Shown here: one piece after another, positions 9,655 to 20,053 of the stretch | Position numbering within the stretch: position 1 is the stretch's first letter | Layout of the letters: every line of letters starts with the position of its first letter | From: Cristatella mucedo | Taxonomy: Eukaryota > Bryozoa > Phylactolaemata > Cristatellidae | DNA length: 64,000 nt | Assembly: GCA_009760855.2 (NCBI GenBank) | Contig: WPIO01000164.1 | Coordinates: forward strand, 242,001 to 306,000 | Direction of reading: 5' to 3' | Program-made: the position numbers and the translations under genes | Notes under the pieces: model-generated | What the model was told of the DNA's origin: nothing | What the model saw: only the letters and a program-made list of their open reading frames with translations | The model's database searches: none

Positions 9655-10745
9655 AACATGACACTAGCTGACATGCTCGATGAGTTTGCACCTCTGACTT
9701 AGCACAATGATCGCCCTCACCTAGACAGCCTATGGTTTACCACAGACATTAAACTAGATAGGTACGAAGAACAAGCTTAGAAAAGCACACACCAAAGATC
9801 AGTACTGGCTGTCGATTGACAGGCATTAAAGGACAGCTGTACATAGTACCAATAAATCCTAGTGAATGCCGAATCAAGCTTCTATAAAAACATTGTTGAG
9901 TCACAGATGTACGATCCAAGAATTCTAATGTTGAAGATCAACCCTATTCTTAATTGCTCCATGTTTTTCTTATAACACAATGACCCCAACTGTTCGCCTC
10001 TCTAACTCTTTTGACAAGAAGATAGAAAAGATCGGAGAGTCCATATCGACCATGGCAGCATCCCGCCTGGAATGCATTCGTTCGATTCCTCCATTGCACC
10101 TCAATGTCACCCTTCAAGGAGGTCACCAGAGCCATTGTTCTGAAGTTAATATCCCGATCTAAGATGAAAACAAGTCCTCTGGACCATCTTCCCACTGTCC
10201 CACTTCTACGATGCATCGATCCGGTGCTGCCATGCATAACTTAAATCATAAATATGTCATTAACCTCAAGTCATGTCCCAGTCTCAGTCAAAAAGTCTGT
10301 AGTCGCTCAGTGTGTATGCTGCTAACGAAAGCAAAATCAGATAATGAGAAATAAGCAATTAAGACACTTCCATCCAGTCTCCCTTCTATCGATCCAATTA
10401 TAGACACTGGAAAGAGTCTTGGCACAACAGCTGCATTTAAATAAAAACTTGCTACCTTGCATGTAAGTTGCAGTGAGGTTTTAGAGCTAATCCCTCTGTA
10501 GAGTCAGCTCTGCTTCGGGCATACAACGACCTACCAAAGATTTCTGACATGAAGATTTCTGCCAGTTGTCAAGTATCTCTACTCGTTTGGCTCAAACGTT
10601 TGTGGATCTTTGGATACGATCGATTAATAAGTCCTTCTTGAGCCCCTCTCATATAGCCTAGGCATCGCTGGCACTACTCTGCAAAGTTCAGATCCTATAT
10701 CGCTGGGAGACTCTAGAGTGTTGATGTGAATTGACAGAGCTCGTT
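9655..10745 (+). mobile_element. LINE-A copy I of a head-to-tail cluster
   Basis: It begins in the endonuclease C-terminus (LADMLDEFAPLT) and passes through the linker (HNDPNCSPL..., KKIEKIGESISTMAASRLECI) to RT fingers and a degraded palm with YIAGRL. It stops at 10745 inside the palm, where a second copy begins in the fingers. Heavily mutated. It is one of the few places where the LINE-A endonuclease end is seen. Confidence 0.75.
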
Positions 10746-10952
10746 CTGCACATGTCCCAGTACCTTTCAAAAAAGCTGTAGTCGGGCAAGTTGTTAAGCA
10801 AGCGGCTCTAGACCAAGTTGAGCCCAGTCTCGTTTTTCCCATTCCTACCAAAGACACTGTAATAAGATGAGGCAGAGCAGCTGAACTCACATATTGAAAC
10901 TTCAAACCTTGCTAGTAAGTTCCAATTTAGCTTTAGAGCTAATCACTCCACA

Positions 10953-11153
10953 GTGCCAGCATTGCTTCGGGTGTACAACGAACTATTTACTAATGCAGAC
11001 ATGGGTAGAGTATCTCTGCTTGCTTTGTTTGATCTTTCGGCAGCTTTTGATACTATCGATCACCAAGTCATTCTTGAATGCCTCTCACCTCGCCTTGGCA
11101 TCACTGGAGCTGCTCTGCAATCATTCAGGTCCTATCTTAGTGGAGGATTATAG
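10953..11153 (+). pseudogene. LINE-A RT palm fragment (66 aa)
   Basis: It encodes LRVYNELFTNADMGRVSLL, then [16 protein letters not shown] and FRSYLSGG. The motif-A aspartate of DLSAAFD is present. It is cut by a stop immediately after the SGGL of the family's SGRLQRIDVNG block. The longer overlapping frame 10894-11166 is a shadow. Confidence 0.8.
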
Positions 11154-11218
11154 AGTATTGGTGTGAATGGAAAAGATTAGTGGAGTAAGCTCTGTAATAT
11201 CGGTTATGTTAGGGGTCC

Positions 11219-11470
11219 GTGCTAGGTCCAGTTCTTTTCACTGTTTATACTCTCCTTCTTGCTGACGTGATAGCCAAGCACAATCTAGGCTTTCGCTTCT
11301 ATGAGGATGACACTCAGTTGTACCTTTGCTTTGATCCCTCCCAGCGTTCGAGCACCTCAAGTTCTCTCTACTCCCTTGCTGCATGTATTGATGACGTCGC
11401 CACATTGATCGCAGCAAACGTTCTTAAATTGATTGTTAATAAAATAAACTTACTAGTTATATACTTGTAA
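11219..11470 (+). pseudogene. LINE-A RT fragment with YEDD box (83 aa)
   Basis: It reads [20 protein letters not shown], then GFRFYEDDTQLYLCF and SLAACIDDV. The family YADD is YEDD here; both catalytic aspartates are kept. It ends in NKINLLVI, where the family has DKTNLLVMG. Confidence 0.8.
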
Positions 11471-12185
11471 ATTGGAAAAGACTAACCCTCAAAATTGGCT
11501 CTGCCAGCATATCCCCAGATGATTCTGCACGAAATCTAGCTGTCATCCGAAGTGACCTTTCGCTAGACGAATGGATCAGCTCCACAAAAAGTAGGCCTGC
11601 TTTTAGCTGCGTTACAATGCTAAAATTTGGGCTTGTCTAGACAGGGCGACCAAATCGGTCCTTGGTCGCATCCGTGACATCTCCCATGAGATCAGTAGCT
11701 CACTGCTTTCTGGTCTGCCGGCATGTGCAATCGGGCGGTCAGAGCTGGTGCGAAACGAATCGTCTCTCATGAGCATCGCAGTTGCCAAATCAGACCATAT
11801 ATCACTGACCTGCACTCGCTACCAGTCCGGCATTGCATTGACTTAAAGGTTTCGTCACAGAATTTGAGGTCCCTTTATTCCTCTTCTCCAGCTAACTATA
11901 AGATCTACTCCCCCCCCAGACTAAGCATCGTGCTACCTACTCTTCGGAATCTAGCTGTTTACCTATACCTCGTACAAACTTCAAATTCTTTAAATACCTT
12001 GCCTCTAGTTCCTATGCTGCCAAGCCTGGAACTAACTACTGACTTCAGTCATGAGATCCCCTGACTTGACCGCGTTGAAAAAGAAATTACAATTGAAGCA
12101 CTTTATAAAAGCATTTAGTGGCTCCGTTTGAGTCGTCCTTTATGGGCTGATACATACTGACACTATGCATGCTGCTGCTAATCAA

Positions 12186-13018
12186 ACTTGTTGCCACGTT
12201 CCAAGGTGACCTCTCGTTAGATGACCACATCAGGTGCACAATCAAGTCTACCTACTTTCAGATACACAACATTTCTAAAATTTGGGCTTGTTTAGATAAG
12301 GATACCACGTCTAAGTTGGTCCTTGCATTTGTGACATCCCGTCTTGAATTTTGTAACTCACTGCTTGGTGGCATACCGGCAATACAATCAGGCGATCACA
12401 GCTAATGTAAAACTCTGCAGCCATGCTTGTTTGTCGTGAGCGTCGCAGTTGCCACATCACACCACTTCTCGCCGACATGCACTGGCTCCCAGTCAAGCAA
12501 CGGATTGACTTCAAAGTTTTGTCCCTCACTTTCAGGGCACTTCATTCTTTGGCTCCAGCTTATCTCTCAGATCTACTCCCCCTCCATGCCAAGCATCATA
12601 CCACTCGCTTTTCGGAATCTAACAGTTTACCAATAGCTCGTACAAACCTCAAATCCTTTGGAGACCGTGAATTTAGTTCGTATGCTCCTAAAGCCTGGAA
12701 CTCACTCCAGACTTGCATCAGAATATTCCCTGACTTTACCACATTTAAATAGGACTTAAAACATACTTATTTAGGACAGCATTTAGTTGATCCCTGTGAT
12801 TCGTCCTTCAGGTGCTCATGCGTGCTGACATTGTGCATGCTGCCACTGACCAAACTTGCATGCTGATCCTTTGCATGTCACCCCTAACCATCTTATTCAT
12901 GTTGTTTATCAAGCACGATATTACTCACGATTCAATCGCGTTTCCTTTGCAGTAAGTGCAGAGCCTAGAAAGTGACTCAGTTCTCCGAGGGCGCTTTATC
13001 AAGTGTATCATTATTATG
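12186..13018 (+). mobile_element. LINE-A copy III nested in the 3' UTR of copy II
   Basis: It starts in the thumb (ATFQGDLSLDDHIR), with C-terminal domain 12190-12750, 3' UTR, hairpin and a short (ATT) tail (TCATTATTAT) ending near 13018. On both sides the sequence is copy II 3' UTR, which reads continuously when copy III is removed. No clear target-site duplication. Same orientation as its host. Confidence 0.85.
12423..12752 (+). pseudogene. LINE-A C-terminal domain ORF (109 aa)
   Basis: It encodes [35 protein letters not shown], and APAYLSDLLPLHAKHHTTRF to [18 protein letters not shown] stop falls in FK*DLKH, where the family has FKRNLKTHLF, just before the natural end. The upstream frame (12169-12405) holds the thumb and is shifted. 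Confidence 0.85.
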
Positions 13019-13195
13019 ATGCTGACCCTGTGTATGCCACGTTTAATATTGCTATTCCTTTTGCCAATGAGCAGGCTACTACTTACCATTTGATCGCGTT
13101 TTCTTTGAAGCATACGTAAAGTGCCTAGAAAGAGATCAAGTTAGCAGAGCGAGCTTTATCAGGTGTGTTATTATTATTATTAATATTATCCTTAT
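13019..13195 (+). mobile_element. LINE-A copy II, terminal 3' UTR
   Basis: The end of the copy begun at 10746: ATGCTGACCCTGTGTATG, a GCGTTTTCTTTGAAG block, the hairpin AAAGTGCC...GAGCTTTATC and an (ATT)n tail (TTATTATTATTAATATTATCC). Confidence 0.8.
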
Positions 13196-13324
13196 CTCCA
13201 CGGCCTGAGTTTGCAGTCCTGGAGGAACCACAAACCTTAGCTTTAAATGATAAAATTGAAAACTGTTCTAATACCGATTACATACAAGGCGTACGCACTC
13301 ATATTTCATATCTGGTGAATATGC

Positions 13325-13900
13325 AGGATTGTAAATCGTACAGGTTCTGGTAGATCCATTATTGCAGCATGAAACTAAAACCAGCATAAAGGGCACATGT
13401 TATTCATGTCTTGCATAATTATTGCTAAATTGGAGAAGACGAAGATAAGACATTGGCAGGATTCAACGAGTATTTACGGTTTGAATGAAAGACTGATATA
13501 CGAAGATCCGATGTGTACATACTTTAGCGGTTACTCAGATGACTGTCGTCGTCGGAAATCCAACGCCAGGAAGACTTTAAAAACTTTCATTGGTCTCACT
13601 CAAGCCATTAAAGCTCAGCTCCTCTGACTACCAGACCAGATAAGCACCGCTCAAGCACGGTGCAGTGAGGAATGGCACAAAGAATGCCGCAAGATGAGTA
13701 TAGTGACGTGCATAGAGTGCTGCTAAGTCTGCATCATGTTGTTTCTCCGGCAGCATCAGTGACTCTACTGAGGAGTTAGCAGCACATTAAACTGAATGAA
13801 AATGCCGGGCTCCCACAGCAAACACTTTTTTGGAGGCCATATACCGACAAGTCCAAGTCTAGGCTAAGTGTAGACGGCTGCAGGCATCGACGGATCTCAA
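13325..13900. repeat. Unidentified paralogous segment, copy 1
   Basis: Similar at the nucleotide level to 22400-23000. Shared blocks include CAGGATT, an AGGATTCAACGAGTATT / AGGATACAGGAAGTATT block, GATCC...GTGTAC...CTTCAGCGG-like pieces, and TTAAAGCTCAGCTCCTC / TTGAAGCTCAGTTCCTC, followed by GCACATTAAACTG / GCACACTAAACTG. It lacks LINE signatures. The open frame 13397-13627 falls in it. No function recognised. Confidence 0.5.
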
Positions 13901-14236
13901 AGTCCTTCATTCCTTCCTTCCTTTCTTCTTCCTCTTCATGCCTCGCCTTTGCATTCCGCCCACGCATATTTTTTGCAGTGTTCAGCCTATGGTGGTTCAG
14001 CAGAACCGGCACGAAGGCTGGCGGCAGTTTGTGGCAGATGAATGCTCGGTAGGGTCCAGCTCAGTGCTAACCGGCTGCTGAGTCGTATATCTATGTTTTC
14101 ACAAAAGCCTTACAAATGAACCAGCAGCTGATATTTAGTCAGTGGAAAGTATTGCTTGTGAAAGGCATGCAAATGCTCACAGCTATCATATTGCCACCCA
14201 TGAAAATGCATAGGAGGAAGCAATTCTCATAGGGCG
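13901..14236. other. Unrecognised DNA with a CTTCC-rich run
   Basis: Nothing identifiable apart from a pyrimidine-rich stretch (about 13908-13935). The minus-strand open frame 13776-14012 reads through it as an acidic run and is not considered a gene. Confidence 0.4.
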
Positions 14237-15135
14237 CCCAGAGCTCGTGGCTGGATTAAAAGGCTCTGCCATTCTAATAGGTGATGCCATTGTACGGCCA
14301 TCACCACGTGCTCGAAATTTAGTTGTCGTGTTCGACAGCTGCCTCAATTTTCAAAAGCTACATTCAGAGGACTGCCTCTACAGCTAGCCATCACATCCGA
14401 TCCCTGTCCAAGATTAGGAGCTGTCTCCCACAGTGACTTGTAAACAATTTAACTAGCTTTCTAGTTCTGTCTCGGCTTGATTATTGTAATTCCCTTTTGG
14501 CTGGGCTGCCAAACAAAGCTACTATGCAACTACAGCGGACTATGAATATGGCTGCAAGGCGGTTCTTCAAGTCCCAGCGGTTTGAGCACGTGTCTCCTTT
14601 GCTGAAGGAGCTAGGATGGTTGCCGTTTGAGCAAAAGATACAGAGCAAAGTTCTTACTCTGACCCAAAAGGCCCGCCATGGCTGGGCTCCTTCATACTTA
14701 TCTGAGCTGCTGCAACAGTTTCAGCCTGTTCGCGCCCTCAGGTCCTGTATGGACAATAAGTTAGCTGTCCCATTCCTCCGCTTAAAGACAGTTGGCGACA
14801 GACGCTTTAGCTCTGCAGGTCCTAGACTGTGGAACTCGCTTCCACAATTCTTATGCAACGATATCTACTCTCCAACTGCCGACTATGGCACATCTTTTTC
14901 AGCGGTGCTGAACTGCTACTTCTATGCTACTCACTACCTCAACTGCTCTCCTGACTCTGCTATGCTTCCCAATTTCTCTTTGTTGCGTGAGACGAAGTCT
15001 GTTGGCTACCGAATGCGTACCGAAAGCCGCTTAGGCTGTGGGTGCGCTATACAAAACTCTCCTGCGTAACACCCACATGGTCTTTATGACTTTGCGGAGT
15101 TACAGACGGAGATACATGACATGACATGACATTGC
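14237..15135 (+). mobile_element. LINE-B copy, C-terminal domain to tail
   Basis: 5'-truncated just before GTGGCTGGATTAAAAGGC. It continues through the FDSCLNF...QKTASTASHH-like block, the C-terminal ORF and the 3' UTR. The UTR ends with GTAACACCCACA...TGCGGAGTTAC (an imperfect hairpin) and a tail of ATACATGACATGACATGACAT. It defines the LINE-B 3' end together with copies at 22300, 24239, 30573, 41000 and 47522. Confidence 0.85.
14497..15069 (+). pseudogene. LINE-B C-terminal domain ORF (190 aa)
   Basis: The C-terminal part of the LINE-B protein. It holds GLPNKATMQLQRTMNMAARR, then FEHVSPLLKELGWLPFEQKI, KARHGWAPSYLSELLQQFQP, AVPFLRLKTVGDRRFSSAG and PRLWNSLPQF. The open frame extends about 60 codons beyond the family block into what may be 3' UTR (SVGYRMRTESRLGCGCA). 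That extension is also open in the copy at 21837. The function of the domain is unknown; it follows the RT in CR1/L2-type elements. Confidence 0.8.
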
Positions 15136-15420
15136 ACAACTAAAAATCCTAACCAGTTGGACCCTGGTAAATATCATGCACATAGTCAAGAATAAAAAAA
15201 TCCTGAACAATGTGTGTGAAGTCGACAGGTTCACAGGTGAGCCCCTCTAAAATTATAGAGCTCTTTTAAATTGTCAAGTCGTGACAGTCTTTTGTGGAAT
15301 TACTAACTACAGCCTGAAGGACAGGAGACGAACATCGTGTAAAGGCAGTCTCGTGGAACTTTGTGTAACTGAACCGAATTTTGTGCTAATCAGCGATTAT
15401 TTGTAAAATTATTTATGTAT
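15136..15420. other. Unrecognised DNA
   Basis: No repeat or coding signature beyond short A/T-rich runs. Confidence 0.4.
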
Positions 15421-15600
15421 TTGTGAGATCCCGTCTCGACTTGTGTAACTCACTGCTTGCTGGTTTTGACTGGCCTGTGCAATCAAGCGCTTGAGGCTGA
15501 AGCAAAACTTTGCTGCTAGGCTAGTCTGGCGTGATTCTTTCAGTTGTCACATTACACCACTTCTCGTTGACCTGTACTGGATCTCAGTCAAGCGACGTGG
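15421..15600 (+). mobile_element. LINE-A C-terminal fragment
   Basis: A 180-bp fragment covering SRLDLCNSLLAG..., the QNFAARLVW-like block and SCHITPLLVDLYW. It breaks off at AAGCGACGTG, with no tail. Confidence 0.75.
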
Positions 15601-15720
15601 ATGCATGGGCGAAAGCTGCCGATCGTTAAATCAGAAAACATACCGGCAGACCTGACCGACGGCAGAACAGACCTGACTTCCGGTCGTAGAGTCAGGCTTC
15701 AGCTTCTTTCTAACCATTCG

Positions 15721-16126
15721 GTGTTGGAGTACTCGGGTATTGATACCCTGGTAATGAGCTGTGATTTGATGTATGTGGTATCAAAGCTGCATACCGGAAG
15801 CTCTTTCATAATCTATGCCTAAGGAAAGTGGAGTGCGTCAGTGCCAAGATATGGGTTCAGACCCCTATGGAGTGAATGGGACATGCTGTCATTAATTGCG
15901 GTAACGTTTACTTGGCGGCAGAGGACGTTACGATAACTGTGCTTATTTATTACAGTTATTCTAGAATAAAATGTATATCTTGCATCTCGATATATATGCT
16001 ATTACGTGAACCCGACAAGAGAGACTCAATCTAGGGACTGAGCCCTTGGGTAATAAATGTATTTCCTTCCAATAAAACTGAACCCCGGGTGTCTTATTTT
16101 CCAATGGTCAACCCTTGGTATAAAGC
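15721..16126 (+). repeat. Possible solo LTR or promoter region
   Basis: The 390-bp stretch begins TGTTGG, ends GGTCA at 16110 and contains AATAAA at 16071. It is followed at 16115 by TGGTATAAAGCTCC, which could be a primer-binding site. No second LTR, gag or pol is seen. An alternative is a host promoter, because ATGGAAAACAAG|GTGAGC at 16241-16258 reads as a short first exon with a consensus donor. Neither reading is secure. Confidence 0.2.
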
Positions 16127-16924
16127 TCCTGCGTTTTGAGTGCCTGTGTGCGATCTCCGTGTTTCGAGAAGACTTGGTTCGTTCGCCCTGCATGATAATT
16201 TATCGGGAATCCTTGAGCCAAAGTTGACAAAAAGTTAAAACATGGAAAACAAGGTGAGCCCATGCTTTGGCTTGTGCTGTTAATAGAAGAGGTAAACTTA
16301 TAAACCTCTTCATCATCATCAAACAAATTGCCCGATTTTCACAAGTTAGTGAGTGTTTTTAAAAACGGCGTGTGCGTTAATTAAATGTACGCTCATAGTA
16401 ATATGATATTTCTAACGTCTAGTGCGTGCTATTATCCCTTAATTTGTATAATATATTGATTAAAACCAGTGTAATGGCAACCAAAATGGTGATAGTTAAT
16501 GTCCAGAGGGCTTTAATTTCGTTAAAACCACATTAGAGTGTCGTGAACAGGTTTTCTATGTTCTAATTACGAAAATGTTCGATTTATGAGAAAATAATCA
16601 TACTTCTCGGAAATTCATATATCGGCACAGAATGTGGAAATGATTAACCACCATAAACGCAGGATGACTGTACTGTTTTCTCGCCAAAGAGATGCTCCGT
16701 GTTCGTTACTAATCCTTAGGAATGCATTGCACCTGTCGTGTTCCATCCGTGTAGGCTCGGGTTCAGATCTAATTTAACAAGTCAGTCAGCTCTGGAGTCT
16801 CACATGGGCGCTTCCTCAACCAGTTGCTATTAAAAACTCTGGGAATTGACCCGGGCAGGTGGGATCGGCTGCAAATTTCACGATGTCTGTGCAACCTGTA
16901 TTTGTCATTGAAATCGTCGGAAGC
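16127..16924. other. Unrecognised, A/T-rich low-copy DNA
   Basis: No LINE signature. It contains the donor-like AAG|GTGAGC at 16251-16258 noted with the LTR/promoter candidate. The minus-strand open frame 16108-16326 has no recognisable domain. Confidence 0.35.
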
Positions 16925-17200
16925 TGCAGCAGTGAACTGGATGGCATGATGTACAGAGATTTGGTTCTGAATGTCAAAGCAAATTTCATTGAAGTCAACG
17001 ATGATAAAACGGATCTGCTACTGACAGGACACATCAAGCATGTGGCTGCATAAGAAGTCGTTTCTCCTCTAATATTTGAACGTTATGGTGTGCATGCACT
17101 AACAATAGAGGTTTCGTCTTCGGCAGCAGCAACCTAAATCGTGAAAGCTGTATTAGGAAGACTGTTTCCACTGCTTTCCATTTATTCCGCGACTCCTTAA
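16925..17200 (+). mobile_element. Old LINE-B-like RT thumb fragment
   Basis: KANFIEVNDDKTDLLLTGH at about 16975-17035 matches the post-YADD block of both LINE families, with the GHxKxV ending typical of LINE-B. NRESCIRKTVSTAFH at 17130-17180 matches the LINE-B block FESFIQKTASTASHH. Strongly diverged. Confidence 0.6.
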
Positions 17201-17431
17201 TACAGTTGCTCACGTTTTGACGACCCGCAACCATATAAAGAACATTTGCAAAATACTGAAATACGTGTTTTCCGATGGTTTTAGTTGACCCCCGTAAAAG
17301 GGTCATTCCACTTCCGAAGGGTTTGCGACCCACAGGCTAAGAACCGCTAGATTAGAGGCTGTTTATCCAGGTGGCTTGCAAACGATTTCATTATATTCCT
17401 GTTTTTGTCATGACTAAATAAAATAAATGAA

Positions 17432-17571
17432 AATATAATTCACTTGTATAGCGCCCCAAGAGAACTTAATCTTTATTCTGGTGCTTCAAATCTACCTCGG
17501 AGCGAGAACCCACGACCTGAGCCAGACCTTGGTCGGGGCGAGCACCTCAACCGCTGGACCAAACCAGCTCG
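17432..17571 (-). mobile_element. tRNA-derived SINE-1, second copy
   Basis: The reverse complement of the SINE at 84-235. GACCAAACCAGCTCG at the right is the tRNA-like head, and GGTCGGGGCGAGCACC is the A-box region. GAGCGAGAACCCACGACC is the B-box region, and GCGCCCCAAGAGAACTTAATC at the left is the LINE-A-like tail. About 140 bp. No unambiguous target-site duplication. Confidence 0.8.
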
Positions 17572-17650
17572 ACCATATTATTGCAATTCAATTCCATTTC
17601 GAATGGGATACCAAAAAACTTATTTGGCCAACGCCGCTGGTAATGCATAT

Positions 17651-17815
17651 GTCTGAGCGAGGCTAGTTTTCAAATCCCAGACGTCCATGTCCTTGAGGCT
17701 CCTTTGCTGAACAGGCTTAGACGGTTGCCAGTAGATTAACGGATTGAGAGTAAAGTTCGTACGTTACCCACAAGGCCCGTCCCAGTGGCTTGGCTGATTC
17801 ATAACTATTGTGGTT
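17651..17815 (+). mobile_element. LINE-B C-terminal fragment
   Basis: It translates in pieces to ARLVFKSQ, then LLCxxA.TVAS and VTHKARP, with GLADSYL following. This is the LINE-B C-terminal block without its end, truncated on both sides. Confidence 0.65.
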
Positions 17816-18045
17816 TTATGGTTTCTGAGGTTTCTTGTAGGTTCATTTACTCATGCATTATATGAGGAGTGTGATGTCCTGCCAAGCATGGCTACCATTC
17901 CTTTTATCCACCTACAGAGTCACGGAGATTCCTTCCAATTTGCAAAAAAACTTTGAAAGATGTACCGTTCAAAGAGCTGGCTTGAACTTAGTTAAAAAAA
18001 ATTCGGGGTCTTATGCAGTTGCAGTCAATTTCAACGGTGTGTTTT
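17816..18045. other. Unrecognised DNA
   Basis: The open frame 17853-18047 covers it but shows no domain. No repeat match was noticed. Confidence 0.35.
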
Positions 18046-18140
18046 GATATAATAATAATGCACTCGATAAAGTGCCCTCAGAGAACTCAATCTCTCTCTC
18101 TCTTGGCGCTTTACATTAACTGCATTTTTTCACTCGAAAT
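18046..18140 (-). mobile_element. LINE-A 3' terminus only
   Basis: ATAATAATGCACTCGATAAAGTGCC...CTTGGCGCTTTACATT is the (ATT)n tail plus terminal hairpin on the minus strand. It carries a small (CT) expansion and is cut after about 95 bp. It directly precedes a LINE-B fragment. Confidence 0.75.
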
Positions 18141-18600
18141 CTAAAGTCTTGCCGGCCAGAAACGAATTATAAGACGGTAAAGAATGTACTCGCCAATGCT
18201 GAGAGATCTGTCTCCCCAGATGATAATGGCTCTGGCGAAAGGTTTTAGCTTTCCTTATAAAAACCATTTGCACACTCATGATAACGTAGAGCCCCCTCCG
18301 AATAAAGCAATTGTAGAATAGGAACCCGTAACCTTCCTTGAAAAGTTTTCCAAGGTTTCTGCAGCGATGGGGCTACCTTAATAATGTCTAGTAAAAAGAG
18401 CTCGTCTCCTGAAGACCCTATACCATCACCTCTGTGGTATTCACTGGCAGACCAACTTAGCTTTGCCGTAATCCAGATTTTTCATGCTTCTTTGGAAAAA
18501 TGGGTTGAACCCATGTCCTTTGAATCTGCACTCGTTAGACCGTAACTTATAAAGTATGGATTCAATACAGAGCTACCCTAGCTCTTTCATCGAAGGAAAA
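18141..18600 (+). mobile_element. LINE-B linker and RT-finger fragment
   Basis: Frame-shifted pieces match the linker (NYKTVKNVLANAERSVSPDD), the EPPPNKAIVE...EPVTF block and PSPLWYSLADQLS, ending with WVEPMSFESALVRP. It covers the stretch between endonuclease and palm. Confidence 0.7.
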
Positions 18601-19010
18601 ACGTGGTGAAACCCCCGGGACTTGAAAGCTAGTCATGCAGCCATATTCACAGCCCTTTACGGGGGTGTTCTATGATTAACTAGTGAAACTCGGCAGAGAG
18701 GTTTTGGTGTGGCAGGTATGTCACTAACGACTGGCTAGCCGAGCTTAAAGTACGTGATCTGCATGAGGTTAATATAATTATCACGGAACAGTAGCAGCAG
18801 TCAAAATGTCCTTAATAAATTAGTAAATTGTAATTGTAATTGTTAAAGTAAATTGCAGTAATACGGTGTTGACGTAAGATATATGTTGAGGTGCTTAGGT
18901 GAGGTAACTTAAGCTAATGAGGAAGTAATTAAGGCAGTATTTCTTATTTGAAAGTTTGCATGTTTGACTGGAAATCTAATTGGCATATCATGAAAATTTA
19001 ATCTTTGCAG
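18601..19010. other. Unrecognised low-copy DNA upstream of candidate exon
   Basis: No repeat signature. It ends in a polypyrimidine tract and acceptor (TTTAATCTTTGCAG, 18997-19010). Confidence 0.35.
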
Positions 19011-19098
19011 GAGCAGCCGTTCTCTTTTAGCTGCAACGATGAAAACTGCAATGTATGGGATTTCAACTTGATGCTGACAATGGCTGAAGAGATCATAG
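19011..19098 (+). CDS. Candidate host exon, possible GTSF1-like zinc-finger end
   Basis: An 88-bp open segment bounded by TTTAATCTTTGCAG and ATAG|GTGAGC, both good splice consensus. It begins EQPFSFSCNDENCNVWDF and ends LMLTMAEEII plus one base. That phase-1 end joins exactly to the phase of the candidate exon at 20054 (G+TG gives Val). The SxSCxDxxCxxxD pattern recalls the region just after the second CHHC zinc finger of GTSF1, but the finger itself is not visible here. Upstream exons were not found. The exon call rests on splice sites and phase; the family call is weaker. Confidence 0.35.
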
Positions 19099-20053
19099 GT
19101 GAGCTTCAACCTGTTTTTTTTTTCAAGTGGAAAATTGGATTTTAATCACTATTCTTTACATTTTTAATAGGCAGGTGGGTCTAGTCTACTTGTCAACTAT
19201 TTCGAAGGGAATGAAACGCTAGGTTCAAATACCACGATGTTAAGAAGTTTAAGTTGATGCGAAAAATCACTTGAAAGCAGGTGAGCGAGAGTTCAGGCCC
19301 AACCAAGAGTATTTAGAATAAGGCAAACGGATTATAGGCTCGACCTGAGAGGCTGGGATACTGATAAAGATGTACAGAGGAAATGGACGTCTGGCGAAGA
19401 AAGCGAAAACACCCGAAGACGGACGAATGTAAAGAGAGATGGTAGCATTTCTAGATGCACTCATACTGCCTCCTGTAAATACGCAGACCTAGTTTATTGT
19501 CATTGTGTCCAGTAAGTGACCTTGCTCAGAATGATTGACATTAACCGAGTGGCTCGGTCAGCTCTGTCCTTCGTGGTTGCATAGCACACACCTCATGCCT
19601 GAGCCAAACCGAGCAGTATGCAGAAAGATGAAGCTCTTTAGTCAGATAGCTGCAGGCAACTTTGAGCTGACTTTACTGCGATTTCTTGCGATTCATTTAT
19701 CATTCTATAATAAATTTTTAGCATCAAATATAGTGCAATATATTATTACTAGTATATAGTTCTCATTTGCTTCCTGTTTCGTAAAATCCAGATCGAGGTA
19801 TTTTCAGGCAGTTACAAGTCGTCCGGTAATTAAAGCCGCTTACCTACTGCAAGAGTTTTGAGTGAGAACGAGTGTCACATGACCAGTGATTGACATCCGT
19901 TTTCAACCAACGTGTTGCTGCATGTGAGTTTAGCTTGTAGCACCGGCACATGCTGATAATTCACTCCCGAATGCCACGCCAATGAAACTATTGACGTCCA
20001 GATGGATAGGCCCGATGCACTTTTAAGCTGATTGATATTATTCTACTATTCAG
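19099..20053 (+). other. Putative 955-bp intron
   Basis: It starts GTGAGCTT and ends TTATTCTACTATTCAG. It contains no LINE or SINE sequence, unusually for this window. The open frames inside (19267-19464 minus, 19535-19759 plus) are unremarkable. Confidence 0.3.

Larger units (their letters stand above)
10746..12185 (+). mobile_element. LINE-A copy II (3' UTR interrupted)
   Basis: It starts in the RT fingers (PVPFKKAVV), with palm at 10953-11153 and the YADD region at 11219-11470. The C-terminal domain runs from about 11640 to 12110, and the 3' UTR is cut at CTAATCAAACTTG. The 3' UTR resumes at 13019 (ATGCTGACCCTGTG) after copy III. Coding is broken by several frameshifts, for example between the two palm parts. 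Confidence 0.85.
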
